Assembly: GCF_000768555.3 (NCBI RefSeq)
Contig: NZ_KN293980.1
Span: 158,947 to 222,946, forward strand
DNA length: 64,000 bases
Reading direction: 5' to 3'
Source: Roseovarius mucosus DSM 17069
GTDB lineage: Bacteria > Pseudomonadota > Alphaproteobacteria > Rhodobacterales > Rhodobacteraceae
Below, piece by piece: positions 1 through 8,401 of this stretch. Below the pieces are notes generated by a model. That model did not search any database, was not told the origin of the DNA, and was given only the letters and a program-made list of their open reading frames with translations. Both the position numbers and the translations under genes were made by a program. Numbering within the stretch: the first letter of the stretch is position 1; every line of letters starts with the position of its first letter.

Positions 1-1
1 G

Positions 2-196
2 CGGAAATATGCGCTGGCCTATCTTTTCATCAGCCACGATCTGCATGTGGTGCGCGCCATGAGCCATCGGGTGATGGTGATGAAGGATGGCGATGTGGTC
101 GAGGCGGGCGACGCCGAGACGATCTTTTCCGCGCCGCAGACGGCCTATGCGCGCAAGCTCTTGGCGGCGGCGCTCGAGGGGCGGGCCGAGGTCTGA
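2..196 (+). CDS. ABC transporter ATP-binding protein, C-terminal end (partial)
   Basis: Only the last 64 codons are present; the gene begins before the window. The reading frame opens directly into the end of a nucleotide-binding domain: LFISHDLHVVRAMSHRVMVM carries the H-loop histidine (ISHD) that follows Walker B, and then a typical tail with KDGDVVEAG and TIFSAPQTAYARKLL. This tail pattern is common in the oligopeptide/dipeptide/nickel and microcin-C (YejF) ATPase group, so a peptide importer subunit is the best guess. The gene ends in TGA 5 bases before the convergent end of hemN. The substrate cannot be decided from this fragment. Confidence 0.8.
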   Translation, partial: RKYALAYLFISHDLHVVRAMSHRVMVMKDGDVVEAGDAETIFSAPQTAYARKLLAAALEGRAEV

Positions 197-201
197 TCCC
201 C

Positions 202-1557
202 TCAGATTGCAGAGGAATGGCCGTCGGCGTTCATCTCGTAGGCGTCGAACTGACGCGCGATCATGCGGGTCAGCGGTCGCGCCTCAAGCGGGATCGAAAG
301 GCCGGTGGCGTCAAGCGCCAGATGCCCGTCAAAGCGGCGTTCCACGGCAGAGAGCATCGCCTGCAATTCTGCGGCGGGAATGTCGAACTCGCGGAATATC
401 TCGGCGCTATCAATGCGGAAATCGCACATCAGCATCTCGATCATGCGGCCGCGCAGCTTGTCTTCAGCGGAAAAGACATGGCCGCGTGAGGTTGAAAACC
501 GCCCTTCACGGATGGCGCCGGTATGGGCCCCGGTGGCAGGGGCATTCTGCGCATAGCCTTGTGGAAAGCGCGAGATGGACGAGGCGCCCAGACCGATCAG
601 CACCTCGGCGGTGTCGTCGGTGTAACCTTGAAAATTGCGGCGCAGTAGCCCGGTTTTTTGCGCCACGCTCAGCCCGTCAGAGGCGGTTGCGAAATGGTCG
701 ATGCCGATCTCATCGTAGTTGTCCCAGAGAAACAGGCGGCGCGCGGTCTCGAAGAGCGCCAGACGTTCCTGCGGTGTGGGCAGGGCATCCGAGGGAATCA
801 TCTGTTGGCGTTTTGCCATCCATGGCACATGCGCATAGCCATAGAGCGCGACCCGGTCGGGATTGAGCGAGAGAAGTTTCTGCACGCTTTCGGTAATGCG
901 GGCGCGGTTCTGATGCGGAAGGCCATAGAGGATATCGGCATTGAGGCTCTTGACCCCGCGGGCGCGGATTTCATCGACCGCGTCGCGGGTGATGTCATAG
1001 CCCTGCATCCGGCCGATGCTTTTCTGAATTTGCTCGTCAAAATCTTGCACGCCAATCGAGGCGCGGTTCATGCCGACACCAGCAAGCGCATCAAGGCGCG
1101 CGGCGTCGATTTCATTGGGGTCGATCTCGACCGAAAATTCAGTGGTGTCGGTAAAGGGGGCAATGGCGCGAATGGCACCCGCCAATTCGCTCATCATGCC
1201 GGGCGAAAGCAGCGTGGGCGTGCCGCCACCCCAATGCAGGCGCGATAGGCGCACCCCACGTGGCAGATTCTGACCTAGCATCGCGATTTCGGTCTTGAGA
1301 GTCTCGAGATAGGCCGCTACGGGGGCATCCGTCTGGGTTCCTTGGGTCCGGCAGGCGCAGAACCAGCAGAGCCGTCGACAGAACGGCACATGCACATAGA
1401 GAGAAATCTCTGCACCCTCTGGTATCGCGTTGATCCAACTGGTAAATTGGGCCTGTCCCACATCGCGGTTGAAGTGGGGTGCGGTCGGGTAGCTGGTGTA
1501 GCGCGGCACTTTGGCGTCAAAGAGACCCAGTTTGCCTAGTTGAGTTTTTGTGTCCAT
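202..1557 (-). CDS. hemN: oxygen-independent coproporphyrinogen III oxidase (radical SAM)
   Basis: The 451-residue product matches the full length of HemN, the cytoplasmic radical SAM enzyme that decarboxylates coproporphyrinogen III to protoporphyrinogen IX without O2 in heme synthesis. The cluster motif CRRLCWFC (CX3CX2C, C60/C64/C67) follows YVHVPF, and the SAM-binding GGGTPT segment follows near residue 110. The N-terminus has the HemN-type RYTSYPTAPHF segment. The ATG lies 34 bases from a perfect FNR box shared with the divergent fnrL gene, so low-oxygen control by FnrL is likely. This hemN-fnrL-cco arrangement is familiar from Rhodobacterales and fits the heme demand of the cbb3 oxidase. 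Confidence 0.95.
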   Translation of the reverse strand: MDTKTQLGKLGLFDAKVPRYTSYPTAPHFNRDVGQAQFTSWINAIPEGAEISLYVHVPFCRRLCWFCACRTQGTQTDAPVAAYLETLKTEIAMLGQNLPRGVRLSRLHWGGGTPTLLSPGMMSELAGAIRAIAPFTDTTEFSVEIDPNEIDAARLDALAGVGMNRASIGVQDFDEQIQKSIGRMQGYDITRDAVDEIRARGVKSLNADILYGLPHQNRARITESVQKLLSLNPDRVALYGYAHVPWMAKRQQMIPSDALPTPQERLALFETARRLFLWDNYDEIGIDHFATASDGLSVAQKTGLLRRNFQGYTDDTAEVLIGLGASSISRFPQGYAQNAPATGAHTGAIREGRFSTSRGHVFSAEDKLRGRMIEMLMCDFRIDSAEIFREFDIPAAELQAMLSAVERRFDGHLALDATGLSIPLEARPLTRMIARQFDAYEMNADGHSSAI

Positions 1558-1591
1558 AGCCCTAGGATTGTGCAGAACTGGCCGACCCGCA

Positions 1592-1605
1592 TTGATTTAA
1601 ATCAA
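1592..1605. promoter_or_regulatory. FNR box between hemN and fnrL
   Basis: TTGATTTAAATCAA is a perfect palindrome of the FNR/FnrL consensus TTGAT-N4-ATCAA. It lies 34 bases upstream of the hemN ATG and 36 bases upstream of the fnrL ATG. The close position to both starts could allow activation of one gene and autoregulation of the other. The role is inferred from the motif and location. Confidence 0.9.
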
Positions 1606-1641
1606 CCAACCCTGACAGCGCCCTCGAATAGTGGATAATCC

Positions 1642-2388
1642 ATGCTGAAAGAGAAAGCCTCGATCATACCTCACGAGTGTGGGGATTGTCCGATCCGGCA
1701 TCGGGCTGTCTGTGCGCGGTGCGAATCCGACGAGTTGGAGGTGCTTGATCAGATCAAATACTACCGCAGCTACGAATCCGGGCAGACCTTGATCTGGTCC
1801 GGCGATCCGATGGATTTCGTGGGCTCGGTCGTCTCTGGGATTGCGACGCTGACGCAGACGATGGAGGACGGGCGCACGCAGATGGTGGGGCTGCTCTTGC
1901 CCAGCGATTTCGTGGGCCGCCCCGGGCGCAACAGCGCCGCCTATGACGTTGTGGCGGTGACGGATATGGTGATGTGCTGTTTCCGCAAGAAGCCGTTTGA
2001 AGAGATGATGGCGCGGACCCCTCATATCGCGCAACGCCTGCTTGAAATGACGCTGGACGAGCTTGATGCCGCGCGCGAATGGATGCTGGTTCTTGGCCGC
2101 AAGACCGCACGCGAAAAAATCGCCTCGTTGATGGCGATCATTGCGCGGCGCGATGCCACGCTGAACATGAACGGCACGCGCGGGCCGCTGGTCTTTGATC
2201 TGCCACTGACGCGTGAGGCGATGGCGGATTATCTCGGCCTGACGCTTGAAACGGTAAGCCGTCAGGTTTCTGCGCTGAAAAAAGACGGGGTGATCGAGCT
2301 TGAGGGCAAGCGTCGCGTCACCGTGCCGGATTTCAACCGGCTGCTGGAAGAGGCGGGCGATGACAGCGACGGCGGGATGCTGATCTGA
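1642..2388 (+). CDS. fnrL: FNR-family oxygen-sensing transcriptional regulator FnrL
   Basis: The 248-residue product is a Crp/Fnr regulator that would bind a [4Fe-4S] cluster and activate low-oxygen genes. N-terminal cysteines C13, C16, C24 and C27 and a second cysteine pair at C112/C113 supply the expected ligands (three N-terminal plus one central). A cNMP-binding-like beta barrel spans about residues 40-140. The C-terminal helix-turn-helix has the recognition segment ETVSRQVSAL, with the E-SR residues that read TTGAT half-sites. Four matching FNR boxes lie within 7 kb, upstream of hemN/fnrL, the universal stress gene, ccoN and ccoG, so the regulator sits among its likely targets. Confidence 0.93.
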   Translation: MLKEKASIIPHECGDCPIRHRAVCARCESDELEVLDQIKYYRSYESGQTLIWSGDPMDFVGSVVSGIATLTQTMEDGRTQMVGLLLPSDFVGRPGRNSAAYDVVAVTDMVMCCFRKKPFEEMMARTPHIAQRLLEMTLDELDAAREWMLVLGRKTAREKIASLMAIIARRDATLNMNGTRGPLVFDLPLTREAMADYLGLTLETVSRQVSALKKDGVIELEGKRRVTVPDFNRLLEEAGDDSDGGMLI

Positions 2389-2410
2389 TTCATCCCGCCC
2401 CAGGGTTCAT

Positions 2411-2451
2411 CTGGTCATAAATACCTCGGGGGTTTGGGGGCTGGCCCCCAA
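2411..2451. terminator. convergent-junction hairpin, repeat family 1 copy A
   Basis: A conserved lead (AAATACCTCGGGGG) is followed by the hairpin TTGGGGG-CTGG-CCCCCAA (2434-2451). It lies between the convergent ends of fnrL and the universal stress gene. The same lead and hairpin recur at 12661-12702 and, diverged, at 44556-44594, each time between convergent genes. A bidirectional terminator role is inferred; no long T run is present. Confidence 0.6.
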
Positions 2452-2473
2452 TCCGCCCGAGAGGCCACCGGTC

Positions 2474-3313
2474 TCAATGCGCCATGAAGACCGGCACGCT
2501 GGCCTGTTCCAGCATGTAGCGGGTGGCGCCGCCAAAGATCGCCTCGCGGAAGCGCGAGTGGCCGTAGGCCCCCATCACGACCATATCGGCATCCATGTCG
2601 CGCACATGCCGCAAGAGCACGTCCGAAACCCGCGGCAGTGTCTTGGACAGGACGTCAATCTCGACCTTGACGCCGTGGCGGGAGAGGTATTGCGACAAGA
2701 GCCCGCCAGGGTCGGAGCGGTTGGGCCCATGGGTGGGCGGGTCGATCACCACCACATGCACCACCTCCGCGCCCTTCAGCAAAGGCAGGGCCGCGCGCAC
2801 CGCGCCCAGCGCCTCGCTGCTTTCGTTCCAGCCGATCATTATCCGGCCCGGATTGGGTACCGGGGCGACAGCGGCGGGGGCGATGATGACCGGGGTTCGC
2901 GCCTCGAAAAGGGCCGATTCGGTTGCTGGCTCCAATTCAGAACCGCGTCCCTTTCCGTAGGGCTGCGGGAGAATCACCAGATCCGAGAACCGCGCCCGCG
3001 CAGCGACATGGCGCCCCAGATCAGCCAATTGGCTGACACCTGCCTCGATCCCCCAGCGAAGCGATGAATTCTTGAGCAGGCTGCGTGCCTTGGCTTCGAT
3101 GGCGGTGGCCTCTTCTTGGGCGCGGGCGATGGTTTCCTGAAGCACGATGGCGCTGGCACCGGAATAGTAATAGCCCGATTGGCTACGATCCACGCCCAGG
3201 CAGAGCACATCAAGATGGGCGTCATGGCGGGCGGCCATGCTGATGGCGTGGGTCAGGGTTTCCTCAACAAGGGACTCATCGGTCAAAACGGAAAACAGGC
3301 TGTTGTATGTCAT
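2474..3313 (-). CDS. universal stress protein, tandem UspA domains
   Basis: At 279 residues this is twice the size of a single Usp domain. The C-terminal half carries the nucleotide-binding signature GAYGHSRFREAIFGGAT (G-X2-G-X9-G-S/T type) and ends in the usual PVFMAH strand. The N-terminal half (about 1-140) lacks a clear signature. Such tandem Usp genes are often next to FNR-controlled oxidase genes; here an FNR box 62 bases upstream of the ATG (3376-3389) suggests induction under oxygen limitation. The specific stress role is unknown. The ATG at 3313 is preceded by AAAGGAAT, an acceptable ribosome site. Confidence 0.88.
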   Translation of the reverse strand: MTYNSLFSVLTDESLVEETLTHAISMAARHDAHLDVLCLGVDRSQSGYYYSGASAIVLQETIARAQEEATAIEAKARSLLKNSSLRWGIEAGVSQLADLGRHVAARARFSDLVILPQPYGKGRGSELEPATESALFEARTPVIIAPAAVAPVPNPGRIMIGWNESSEALGAVRAALPLLKGAEVVHVVVIDPPTHGPNRSDPGGLLSQYLSRHGVKVEIDVLSKTLPRVSDVLLRHVRDMDADMVVMGAYGHSRFREAIFGGATRYMLEQASVPVFMAH

Positions 3314-3375
3314 GTCGCATTCCTTTGACTGTGTCGCACGTTATGTCACCCTAAGAGTGTATTGCCGGGGCTGCC

Positions 3376-3389
3376 TTGACGCGGATCAA
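3376..3389. promoter_or_regulatory. FNR box, uspA-proximal
   Basis: TTGACGCGGATCAA matches TTGAC/T-N4-ATCAA. It is nearer the universal stress gene (62 bases from its ATG) than ccoN. A weaker overlapping box, TTGATCAAAGTCAG at 3390-3403, abuts it. Confidence 0.8.
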
Positions 3390-3407
3390 TTGATCAAAGT
3401 CAGTGTT

Positions 3408-3421
3408 TTGACACAGATCAA
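3408..3421. promoter_or_regulatory. FNR box, ccoN-proximal
   Basis: TTGACACAGATCAA matches TTGAC/T-N4-ATCAA and ends 94 bases before the ccoN ATG. It is the likely FnrL site that turns on ccoNOQP. The pairing of each box with one of the divergent genes is inferred from distance. Confidence 0.85.
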
Positions 3422-3515
3422 GGATAGTTGAGTCCGACCCTAGCATTACGGTCACAGTCTAACGCGCCTGCGCGGGTCACGGCGACTCGGGCAGAAAGAG
3501 ACGAAGGGACGCAAC

Positions 3516-5120
3516 ATGACGAATTATATCAAGCTGATCGTGCTTGGTCTGGTCACGCTTCTGGCGTTGATCGCGGCCAATTATGCGCGCGATCTGGCCT
3601 ATCTGGTCAACGCGCTGACAGTGGCGCTTGTGGGCGGTGGGCTTTTCCTGTGGACCCTGCGCCACACGGACGAACCGAGATCCCGAGTGGACATGTCGGG
3701 GGAATACATGGACGGCGTCGTGCGCGCCGGGGTGATCGCAACCTGCTTGTGGGGTGTTGTCGGTTTCCTCGCGGGCACGTTCATCGCCTTTCAACTTGCC
3801 TTTCCGGGGCTCAATTTCGATTGGGCGCAGGGATATGCGAATTTTGGTCGGCTGCGTCCGCTGCATACCTCGGCGGTGATTTTCGCCTTTGGTGGCAACG
3901 CGTTGATCGCCACGTCCTTTTACGTCGTGCAGCGCACGTCTGCGGCGCGGCTCTGGGGCGGGAACCTCGCGTGGTTCGTGTTCTGGGGCTATCAGCTTGT
4001 GATCGTGCTGGCCGCCACTGGCTATTTGCTGGGGGCCACGCAGTCCAAGGAATATGCAGAGCCCGAGTGGTATGTTGACCTGTGGCTGACGGTGGTCTGG
4101 CTGGCCTATCTGGCGGTGTTTCTGGGAACCATCGTCAAGCGTAAAGAGCCGCATATCTACGTAGCCAACTGGTTTTACCTGTCCTTCATCATCACGGTGG
4201 CGATGCTGCATGTGGTCAACAACCTGAGCATTCCGGTATCGATCTTCGGTTCCAAGTCGGTGCAGGTCTTTTCCGGCGTGCAGGACGCAATGACACAGTG
4301 GTGGTATGGCCATAACGCCGTGGGTTTCTTCCTCACTGCCGGGTTTCTGGGCATGATGTATTACTTTGTGCCGAAACAGGCGGAGCGTCCGGTCTATTCC
4401 TACAAGCTGTCGATCATCCACTTCTGGGCGCTGATCTTCATCTACATCTGGGCCGGTCCGCACCACCTGCACTACACGGCGCTGCCCGACTGGGCCTCGA
4501 CGTTGGGCATGGTGTTCTCGATCATCCTCTGGATGCCGTCCTGGGGTGGGATGATCAACGGTCTGATGACGCTCTCGGGCGCGTGGGACAAGCTGCGCAC
4601 CGATCCGGTGATCCGGATGATGGTGATTTCCATCGGGTTCTACGGCATGTCGACCTTTGAAGGGCCGATGATGTCGATCCGCGCGGTCAACTCGTTGAGC
4701 CACTATACCGACTGGACCATTGGGCACGTGCATTCGGGCGCTCTGGGCTGGAACGGCATGATCACCTTTGGCGCGCTCTACTTCCTTGTGCCGAAGCTGT
4801 GGAACCGTGAGCGGCTTTACTCGCTGAGCCTTGTGAGCTGGCATTTCTGGCTCGCCACCATCGGCATCATTCTCTACGCCGCCGCCATGTGGGTGACGGG
4901 GATCATGGAGGGGCTGATGTGGCGCGAAGTCGATGCAAACGGTTTCCTGGTGAACTCGTTCGCCGATACCGTCGCCGCAAAATTCCCGATGTATGTGGTG
5001 CGGGGGCTTGGTGGGGTCATGTATGTCACCGGCGCGCTGATCATGTGCTACAACCTCTGGATGACTGTGAAGCGTTCGCCGGCTGTCGAAGCCACGAATT
5101 CCGCAGTCCCGGCTGAATAA
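3516..5120 (+). CDS. ccoN: cytochrome c oxidase cbb3-type, subunit I
   Basis: The 534-residue membrane protein is the catalytic subunit of the high-affinity cbb3 oxidase, housing heme b and the heme b3-CuB site where O2 is reduced to water. Visible ligand regions are [13 protein letters not shown] near residue 117 (low-spin heme), [11 protein letters not shown] (CuB histidine), [13 protein letters not shown] (CuB histidine pair) and [12 protein letters not shown] (hemes b3 and b). About a dozen hydrophobic segments are spread over the whole length. GAAGGGA precedes the ATG. It leads ccoNOQP, with ccoO starting 14 bases after its stop. Control by FnrL is likely through the box at 3408. Confidence 0.97.
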   Translation: MTNYIKLIVLGLVTLLALIAANYARDLAYLVNALTVALVGGGLFLWTLRHTDEPRSRVDMSGEYMDGVVRAGVIATCLWGVVGFLAGTFIAFQLAFPGLNFDWAQGYANFGRLRPLHTSAVIFAFGGNALIATSFYVVQRTSAARLWGGNLAWFVFWGYQLVIVLAATGYLLGATQSKEYAEPEWYVDLWLTVVWLAYLAVFLGTIVKRKEPHIYVANWFYLSFIITVAMLHVVNNLSIPVSIFGSKSVQVFSGVQDAMTQWWYGHNAVGFFLTAGFLGMMYYFVPKQAERPVYSYKLSIIHFWALIFIYIWAGPHHLHYTALPDWASTLGMVFSIILWMPSWGGMINGLMTLSGAWDKLRTDPVIRMMVISIGFYGMSTFEGPMMSIRAVNSLSHYTDWTIGHVHSGALGWNGMITFGALYFLVPKLWNRERLYSLSLVSWHFWLATIGIILYAAAMWVTGIMEGLMWREVDANGFLVNSFADTVAAKFPMYVVRGLGGVMYVTGALIMCYNLWMTVKRSPAVEATNSAVPAE

Positions 5121-5134
5121 GGAGGGCCGGAGAG

Positions 5135-5860
5135 ATGGCAATTCTGGACAAACACGCAATCCTGGAAAAGAACGTCACGCTTTTGGCGATCTTTGCCTTC
5201 CTTGTGGTCACGGTCGGGGGGATCGTGCAGATCGCCCCGCTGTTCTGGCTTGAGAACACCATCGAGGATGTAGAGGGCATGCGCCCCTACTCCCCGCTGG
5301 AACTGACCGGGCGCGACATTTACATCCGCGAGGGCTGTTACGTCTGTCATAGCCAGATGATCCGCCCGATGCGCGATGAGGTAGAGCGCTATGGGCATTA
5401 CTCGCTGGCCGCGGAGTCGAAATACGACCATCCGTTCCAGTGGGGGTCCAAACGGACCGGACCGGATCTGGCCCGCGTCGGTGGCCGCTATTCGGATGAC
5501 TGGCACGTGGACCACCTGCGCAATCCGCAGTCGGTGGTGCCGGAATCGGTGATGCCCAAGTATGGCTTTCTCGAAAACCGGATGATCGAGCCCAAGCATA
5601 TCGAGGATCTGCTCAAGACACATCGTCTGGTAGGTGTGCCCTATTCCGACGAGATGATCGAGAACGCCAAGGCCGATTTCACGGTTCAGGTTGATCCGGA
5701 TGGCGATACCGAGGGGCTCTTGGCGCGGTATCCCAAGGCACAGGTGCGTAATTTCGACGGGCAGCCGGGAATTTCCGAGGCAGATGCGCTGATTGCTTAT
5801 CTGCAGATGCTGGGGACGCTGGTCGATTTCTCGACCTTCACCCCGGTGGCAAGCCGGTAA
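5135..5860 (+). CDS. ccoO: cytochrome c oxidase cbb3-type, subunit II (monoheme cytochrome c)
   Basis: The 241-residue product is the membrane-anchored c-type cytochrome of the cbb3 oxidase. A single transmembrane helix spans about residues 14-34, and the heme c site CYVCH (C68, C71, H72) follows in [15 protein letters not shown]. The likely axial methionine is in [12 protein letters not shown]. Length and motif order are normal for CcoO. AAGGAGGG upstream gives a strong ribosome site. It passes electrons between CcoP and the CcoN heme centre. Confidence 0.97.
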   Translation: MAILDKHAILEKNVTLLAIFAFLVVTVGGIVQIAPLFWLENTIEDVEGMRPYSPLELTGRDIYIREGCYVCHSQMIRPMRDEVERYGHYSLAAESKYDHPFQWGSKRTGPDLARVGGRYSDDWHVDHLRNPQSVVPESVMPKYGFLENRMIEPKHIEDLLKTHRLVGVPYSDEMIENAKADFTVQVDPDGDTEGLLARYPKAQVRNFDGQPGISEADALIAYLQMLGTLVDFSTFTPVASR

Positions 5861-5872
5861 GGGAGTGGAGTG

Positions 5873-6067
5873 ATGGAAACCTATTCCCTGTTGCGAGAAT
5901 TTGCCGATAGCTGGATGTTGCTGGCACTCTTTGCATTCTTCGTTGGCGTCGTGTTCTGGGTGTTCCGCCCCGGCGCCACCAAGAGCTATGAGAACCCGTC
6001 AACCATCCCGTTCCGGCACGAAGACAAACCGGCCCGCGCCCATGGCGCCCGGCACGAGGAGGCATGA
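5873..6067 (+). CDS. ccoQ: cbb3-type cytochrome c oxidase subunit CcoQ
   Basis: A 64-residue single-helix protein sits between ccoO and ccoP, the standard place for ccoQ (fixQ), which stabilises the cbb3 complex. The transmembrane helix covers about residues 15-32 (LLALFAFFVGVVFWVFRPG), followed by a charged cytoplasmic tail. ATG at 5873 is preferred over the GTG immediately before it because GGGAGTGG is then well placed as ribosome site. The stop lies 3 bases before the ccoP ATG. Confidence 0.9.
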   Translation: METYSLLREFADSWMLLALFAFFVGVVFWVFRPGATKSYENPSTIPFRHEDKPARAHGARHEEA

Positions 6068-6070
6068 GAC

Positions 6071-6937
6071 ATGGCCAAACAACCGATTAAGAAGAACCAA
6101 GAGGTCGAAACCACCGGCCATCAATGGGACGGGATTGAAGAGTTTAACAATCCCCTGCCGCGCTGGTGGCTGTGGACCTTCTATGCCTGTATCGTCTGGG
6201 GCTTGTGGTATGTGATCGCCTACCCGGCGTGGCCGCTGGTTCAGGGGGCGACAGCCGGTTACAAAGGCTGGTCGACCCGCGCCAACGTCGCGGTCGAACT
6301 GGCCGAGGCCGAGGCCGCCAATGCCGCAATCAACGCCAAGCTGGAAACGGTCGAACTGACCGAGATTGCAGGCGATCCCGAATTGCAGGGCTATGCCACA
6401 TCGGCGGGCAATGCCGTGTTCAAGACATGGTGCGCGCAGTGCCATGGTTCGGGGGCGGCGGGGGCCAAAGGCTATCCCAACTTGCTGGACAATGACTGGC
6501 TCTGGGGGGGGACGATCGAGGATATTCACACCACGATCGCCCATGGTATCCGCAACACCGAAGATCCAGATGCGCGCTATTCGCAGATGCCGGCCTTTGG
6601 GGATATTCTGGAAACCGCGCAGATTGATCAGGTGGTCAACTACGTGATGTCGATGTCGGGTGAGCCGCAGGATGCCTCGATGGTGGCCGAAGGTCAGACC
6701 GTGTTCATGGACAATTGCGCCGCTTGCCATGGCGAGGCCGGAGAGGGTGACATCTATCAAGGGGCGCCCAACCTCGCCGATGCCATCTGGCTCTATGGTG
6801 GATCGTTCGACACGATCAAGGAAACGGTCACGTATTCGCGCTTTGGCGTGATGCCGCCGATGGGCGGGGCCGATCTGAGCGAGGCCGAGATTCGCGCCGT
6901 GGCGATCTATGTCCACCAGCTTGGCGGGGGCGAGTAA
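6071..6937 (+). CDS. ccoP: cytochrome c oxidase cbb3-type, subunit III (diheme cytochrome c)
   Basis: The 288-residue protein has an N-terminal transmembrane helix (about 32-54) and two cytochrome c domains with CAQCH (C121/C124/H125) and CAACH (C216/C219/H220). Methionines in YSQMPAFGD and FGVMPPMGG are the probable sixth ligands. CcoP receives electrons from soluble or membrane cytochrome c, which in this organism would be reduced by the bc1 complex at 51.3-54.1 kb. It is the last gene of ccoNOQP and is followed by a hairpin at 6951. Confidence 0.97.
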   Translation: MAKQPIKKNQEVETTGHQWDGIEEFNNPLPRWWLWTFYACIVWGLWYVIAYPAWPLVQGATAGYKGWSTRANVAVELAEAEAANAAINAKLETVELTEIAGDPELQGYATSAGNAVFKTWCAQCHGSGAAGAKGYPNLLDNDWLWGGTIEDIHTTIAHGIRNTEDPDARYSQMPAFGDILETAQIDQVVNYVMSMSGEPQDASMVAEGQTVFMDNCAACHGEAGEGDIYQGAPNLADAIWLYGGSFDTIKETVTYSRFGVMPPMGGADLSEAEIRAVAIYVHQLGGGE

Positions 6938-6950
6938 GCCCTAAACGAAT

Positions 6951-6974
6951 ACCCCGAGCCGCAAGGCTCGGGGT
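6951..6974 (+). terminator. hairpin downstream of ccoP
   Basis: ACCCCGAGCC-GCAA-GGCTCGGGGT is a perfect 10-bp stem with a 4-base loop, 13 bases after the ccoP stop. No T run follows, so it may act as a weak or factor-assisted terminator or as an mRNA 3' stabiliser. Bases 6975-7153 beyond it contain no gene I can support. Confidence 0.65.
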
Positions 6975-7153
6975 CAGGTGCCGGTCCTTCCGTTCTGTTC
7001 GCGCGTTTCCTGGAGGGGCCGGCACCGATTACCGCATTGATCAAGGTGATCTGTCAATCCGAAGGTCCCAAGGCGGGGCCTTTTCTCATTCCGCCGGATG
7101 ACCCGGCCCACCGACCGCCGCGCCATGGCCAGCGGGTGTGAGGGGCGCGGAGC

Positions 7154-7321
7154 CTAGAAGCGGCGGCGGGCATGGAGATGCGCCTCGATTTCCGCACCTG
7201 TGCGCGCGTCAAAGCGCTCGGCGGGCTGCCAATGGGCGCGGCCGCGGTGCCGCACCGTTCTGTCCTCGGGCGCGCCGAGCCGAGTAGCGGTTCTGAAAGT
7301 ACTGGCTAAAATTCCAAACAT
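7154..7321 (-). CDS. hypothetical 55-residue basic protein divergent from a LysR regulator
   Basis: A short open frame of 55 codons begins with MFGILASTFRTATRLG, continues through PEDRTVRHRGRAHWQPAERF and ends in HLHARRRF. It is rich in arginine and histidine and has no hydrophobic membrane segment. AGGAAAGGA lies 6 bases before its ATG, an excellent ribosome site, which is the main reason to accept it as real. It diverges from the LysR gene at 7424, the layout typical of a LysR target. I do not recognise a family. Its position inside the cbb3 region is noteworthy but may be incidental. Confidence 0.6.
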   Translation of the reverse strand: MFGILASTFRTATRLGAPEDRTVRHRGRAHWQPAERFDARTGAEIEAHLHARRRF

Positions 7322-7405
7322 CGGTCAATCCTTTCCTGTTCGGGGATCATGCTCTCAGGATGGCGTTTCTCGCCGCGAAAGACGACTCTGGAAAAATCAC
7401 GACTT

Positions 7406-7420
7406 GTAAGATAGGCTTAC
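7406..7420. promoter_or_regulatory. LysR-type operator candidate
   Basis: GTAAG-ATAGG-CTTAC is a perfect inverted repeat containing the T-N11-A pattern of LysR binding sites. It ends 3 bases before the LysR ATG and lies in the space shared with the divergent small gene, so it could serve autoregulation and control of that gene. Function is inferred. Confidence 0.5.
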
Positions 7421-7423
7421 GTC

Positions 7424-8308
7424 ATGGATTGGTTGTCACTCCCTCCTCTGACCGCTTTGCGGGCCTTTGCAGCCTTGGCCGAAACTGGCGGCACGGCGGC
7501 AGCGGGTGCGCGGCTCAACGTCAGTCATGCGGCGGTCAGCCAACAGATCAAGCAGCTTGAGGCGCATATGGGCCTTGTGCTGGTGGATCGTTCGGGGCGG
7601 AACTTGCGCCTGACGGCGGAAGGGCAGGAGCTGGCGGACGCTCTGGCGTTGGGCTTTGGTGCGATTGCGCGTGCGGTTGATACCTTGTCCCAGCAGAGTT
7701 CCGAGCGCCCCTTGCAGATCTCGACTACGCCGAGCTTTGCGGCGCACTGGCTGATGCCTTGCTTGGGGGATTTCCGTCACCGACATCCCGAGATTGACCT
7801 GATGATCGACCCGACCCCCCGCTTGGTGTCACTCGAGCCGGGCGGTATCGACATTGCGGTCCGTTACGGGGCCGGAGATTGGCCGGGGCTTGAGGCAGAG
7901 TTGCTGTTCTCCTCACCCATCGTTGCCGTGGCCGCCCCGCGCCTGGTCGAGGGGCGCCGGATCGAAAGCCCCGCTGATCTGGCAGATCTGCCTTGGCTTC
8001 AGGAATTCGGCACCAATGAAGCGAGTGACTGGTTGCGCCGTCGAGGTGTGACCCGAGAGCGGGGAGCCGGGCAAATTCAGGTGCCGGGCAACCTGTTGCT
8101 AGACGGATTGCGCGACGGCCAAGGGGTTGCCGTGACGGTTCTGGATTGGGTGCGTCAGGATATCGCGGCGGGCCGTCTACGGCTCTTGTTTCAGGACCAT
8201 GAGGACAGCGGCTATCATGTGGTGACGCGTCCGGGAGTGCTACGCCCCGCAGCGCGGACCTTTTTGGTCTGGCTGCGTCGCATGGCTCGACAACATGGCG
8301 CTTCGTAA
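7424..8308 (+). CDS. LysR-family transcriptional regulator (GcvA/AmpR-like)
   Basis: The 294-residue product has the LysR layout: a winged helix-turn-helix in residues 8-65 (LRAFAALAETGGTAAAGARL, HAAVSQQIKQLEAHMG) and a periplasmic-binding-protein-like effector domain from about residue 90 (LQISTTPSFAAHWLMPCL). The PSFAAHWLMPCL segment is characteristic of the GcvA/AmpR subgroup. It lies between ccoP and ccoG and interrupts the usual cco gene order. Its most likely target is the divergent 55-residue gene. The effector is unknown; involvement in oxidase expression would be speculation. Confidence 0.9.
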   Translation: MDWLSLPPLTALRAFAALAETGGTAAAGARLNVSHAAVSQQIKQLEAHMGLVLVDRSGRNLRLTAEGQELADALALGFGAIARAVDTLSQQSSERPLQISTTPSFAAHWLMPCLGDFRHRHPEIDLMIDPTPRLVSLEPGGIDIAVRYGAGDWPGLEAELLFSSPIVAVAAPRLVEGRRIESPADLADLPWLQEFGTNEASDWLRRRGVTRERGAGQIQVPGNLLLDGLRDGQGVAVTVLDWVRQDIAAGRLRLLFQDHEDSGYHVVTRPGVLRPAARTFLVWLRRMARQHGAS

Positions 8309-8331
8309 TAGATCGATTCAAAAGTCAGAAT

Positions 8332-8345
8332 TTGATGCAGGTCAA
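8332..8345. promoter_or_regulatory. FNR box upstream of ccoG
   Basis: TTGATGCAGGTCAA matches TTGAT-N4-GTCAA and ends 56 bases before the ccoG ATG. It indicates that the ccoGHIS maturation operon is FnrL controlled like ccoNOQP, independently of the intervening LysR gene. Confidence 0.82.
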
Positions 8346-8401
8346 AGCTGTGACACCTGCATCCTGACAGAAGACGATCAAGAAAATGATCATACCGGAG
8401 T

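Noticed and set aside
87..866. A 259-codon arginine-rich open frame at the window start
   Set aside because: It overlaps the end of the ABC ATPase gene and the convergent end of hemN; it is a shadow with extreme arginine content.
3477..5159. A 560-codon open frame antisense to ccoN
   Set aside because: It mirrors ccoN and encodes a His/Arg/Gln-rich sequence with no membrane or domain signal. ccoN has all catalytic motifs.
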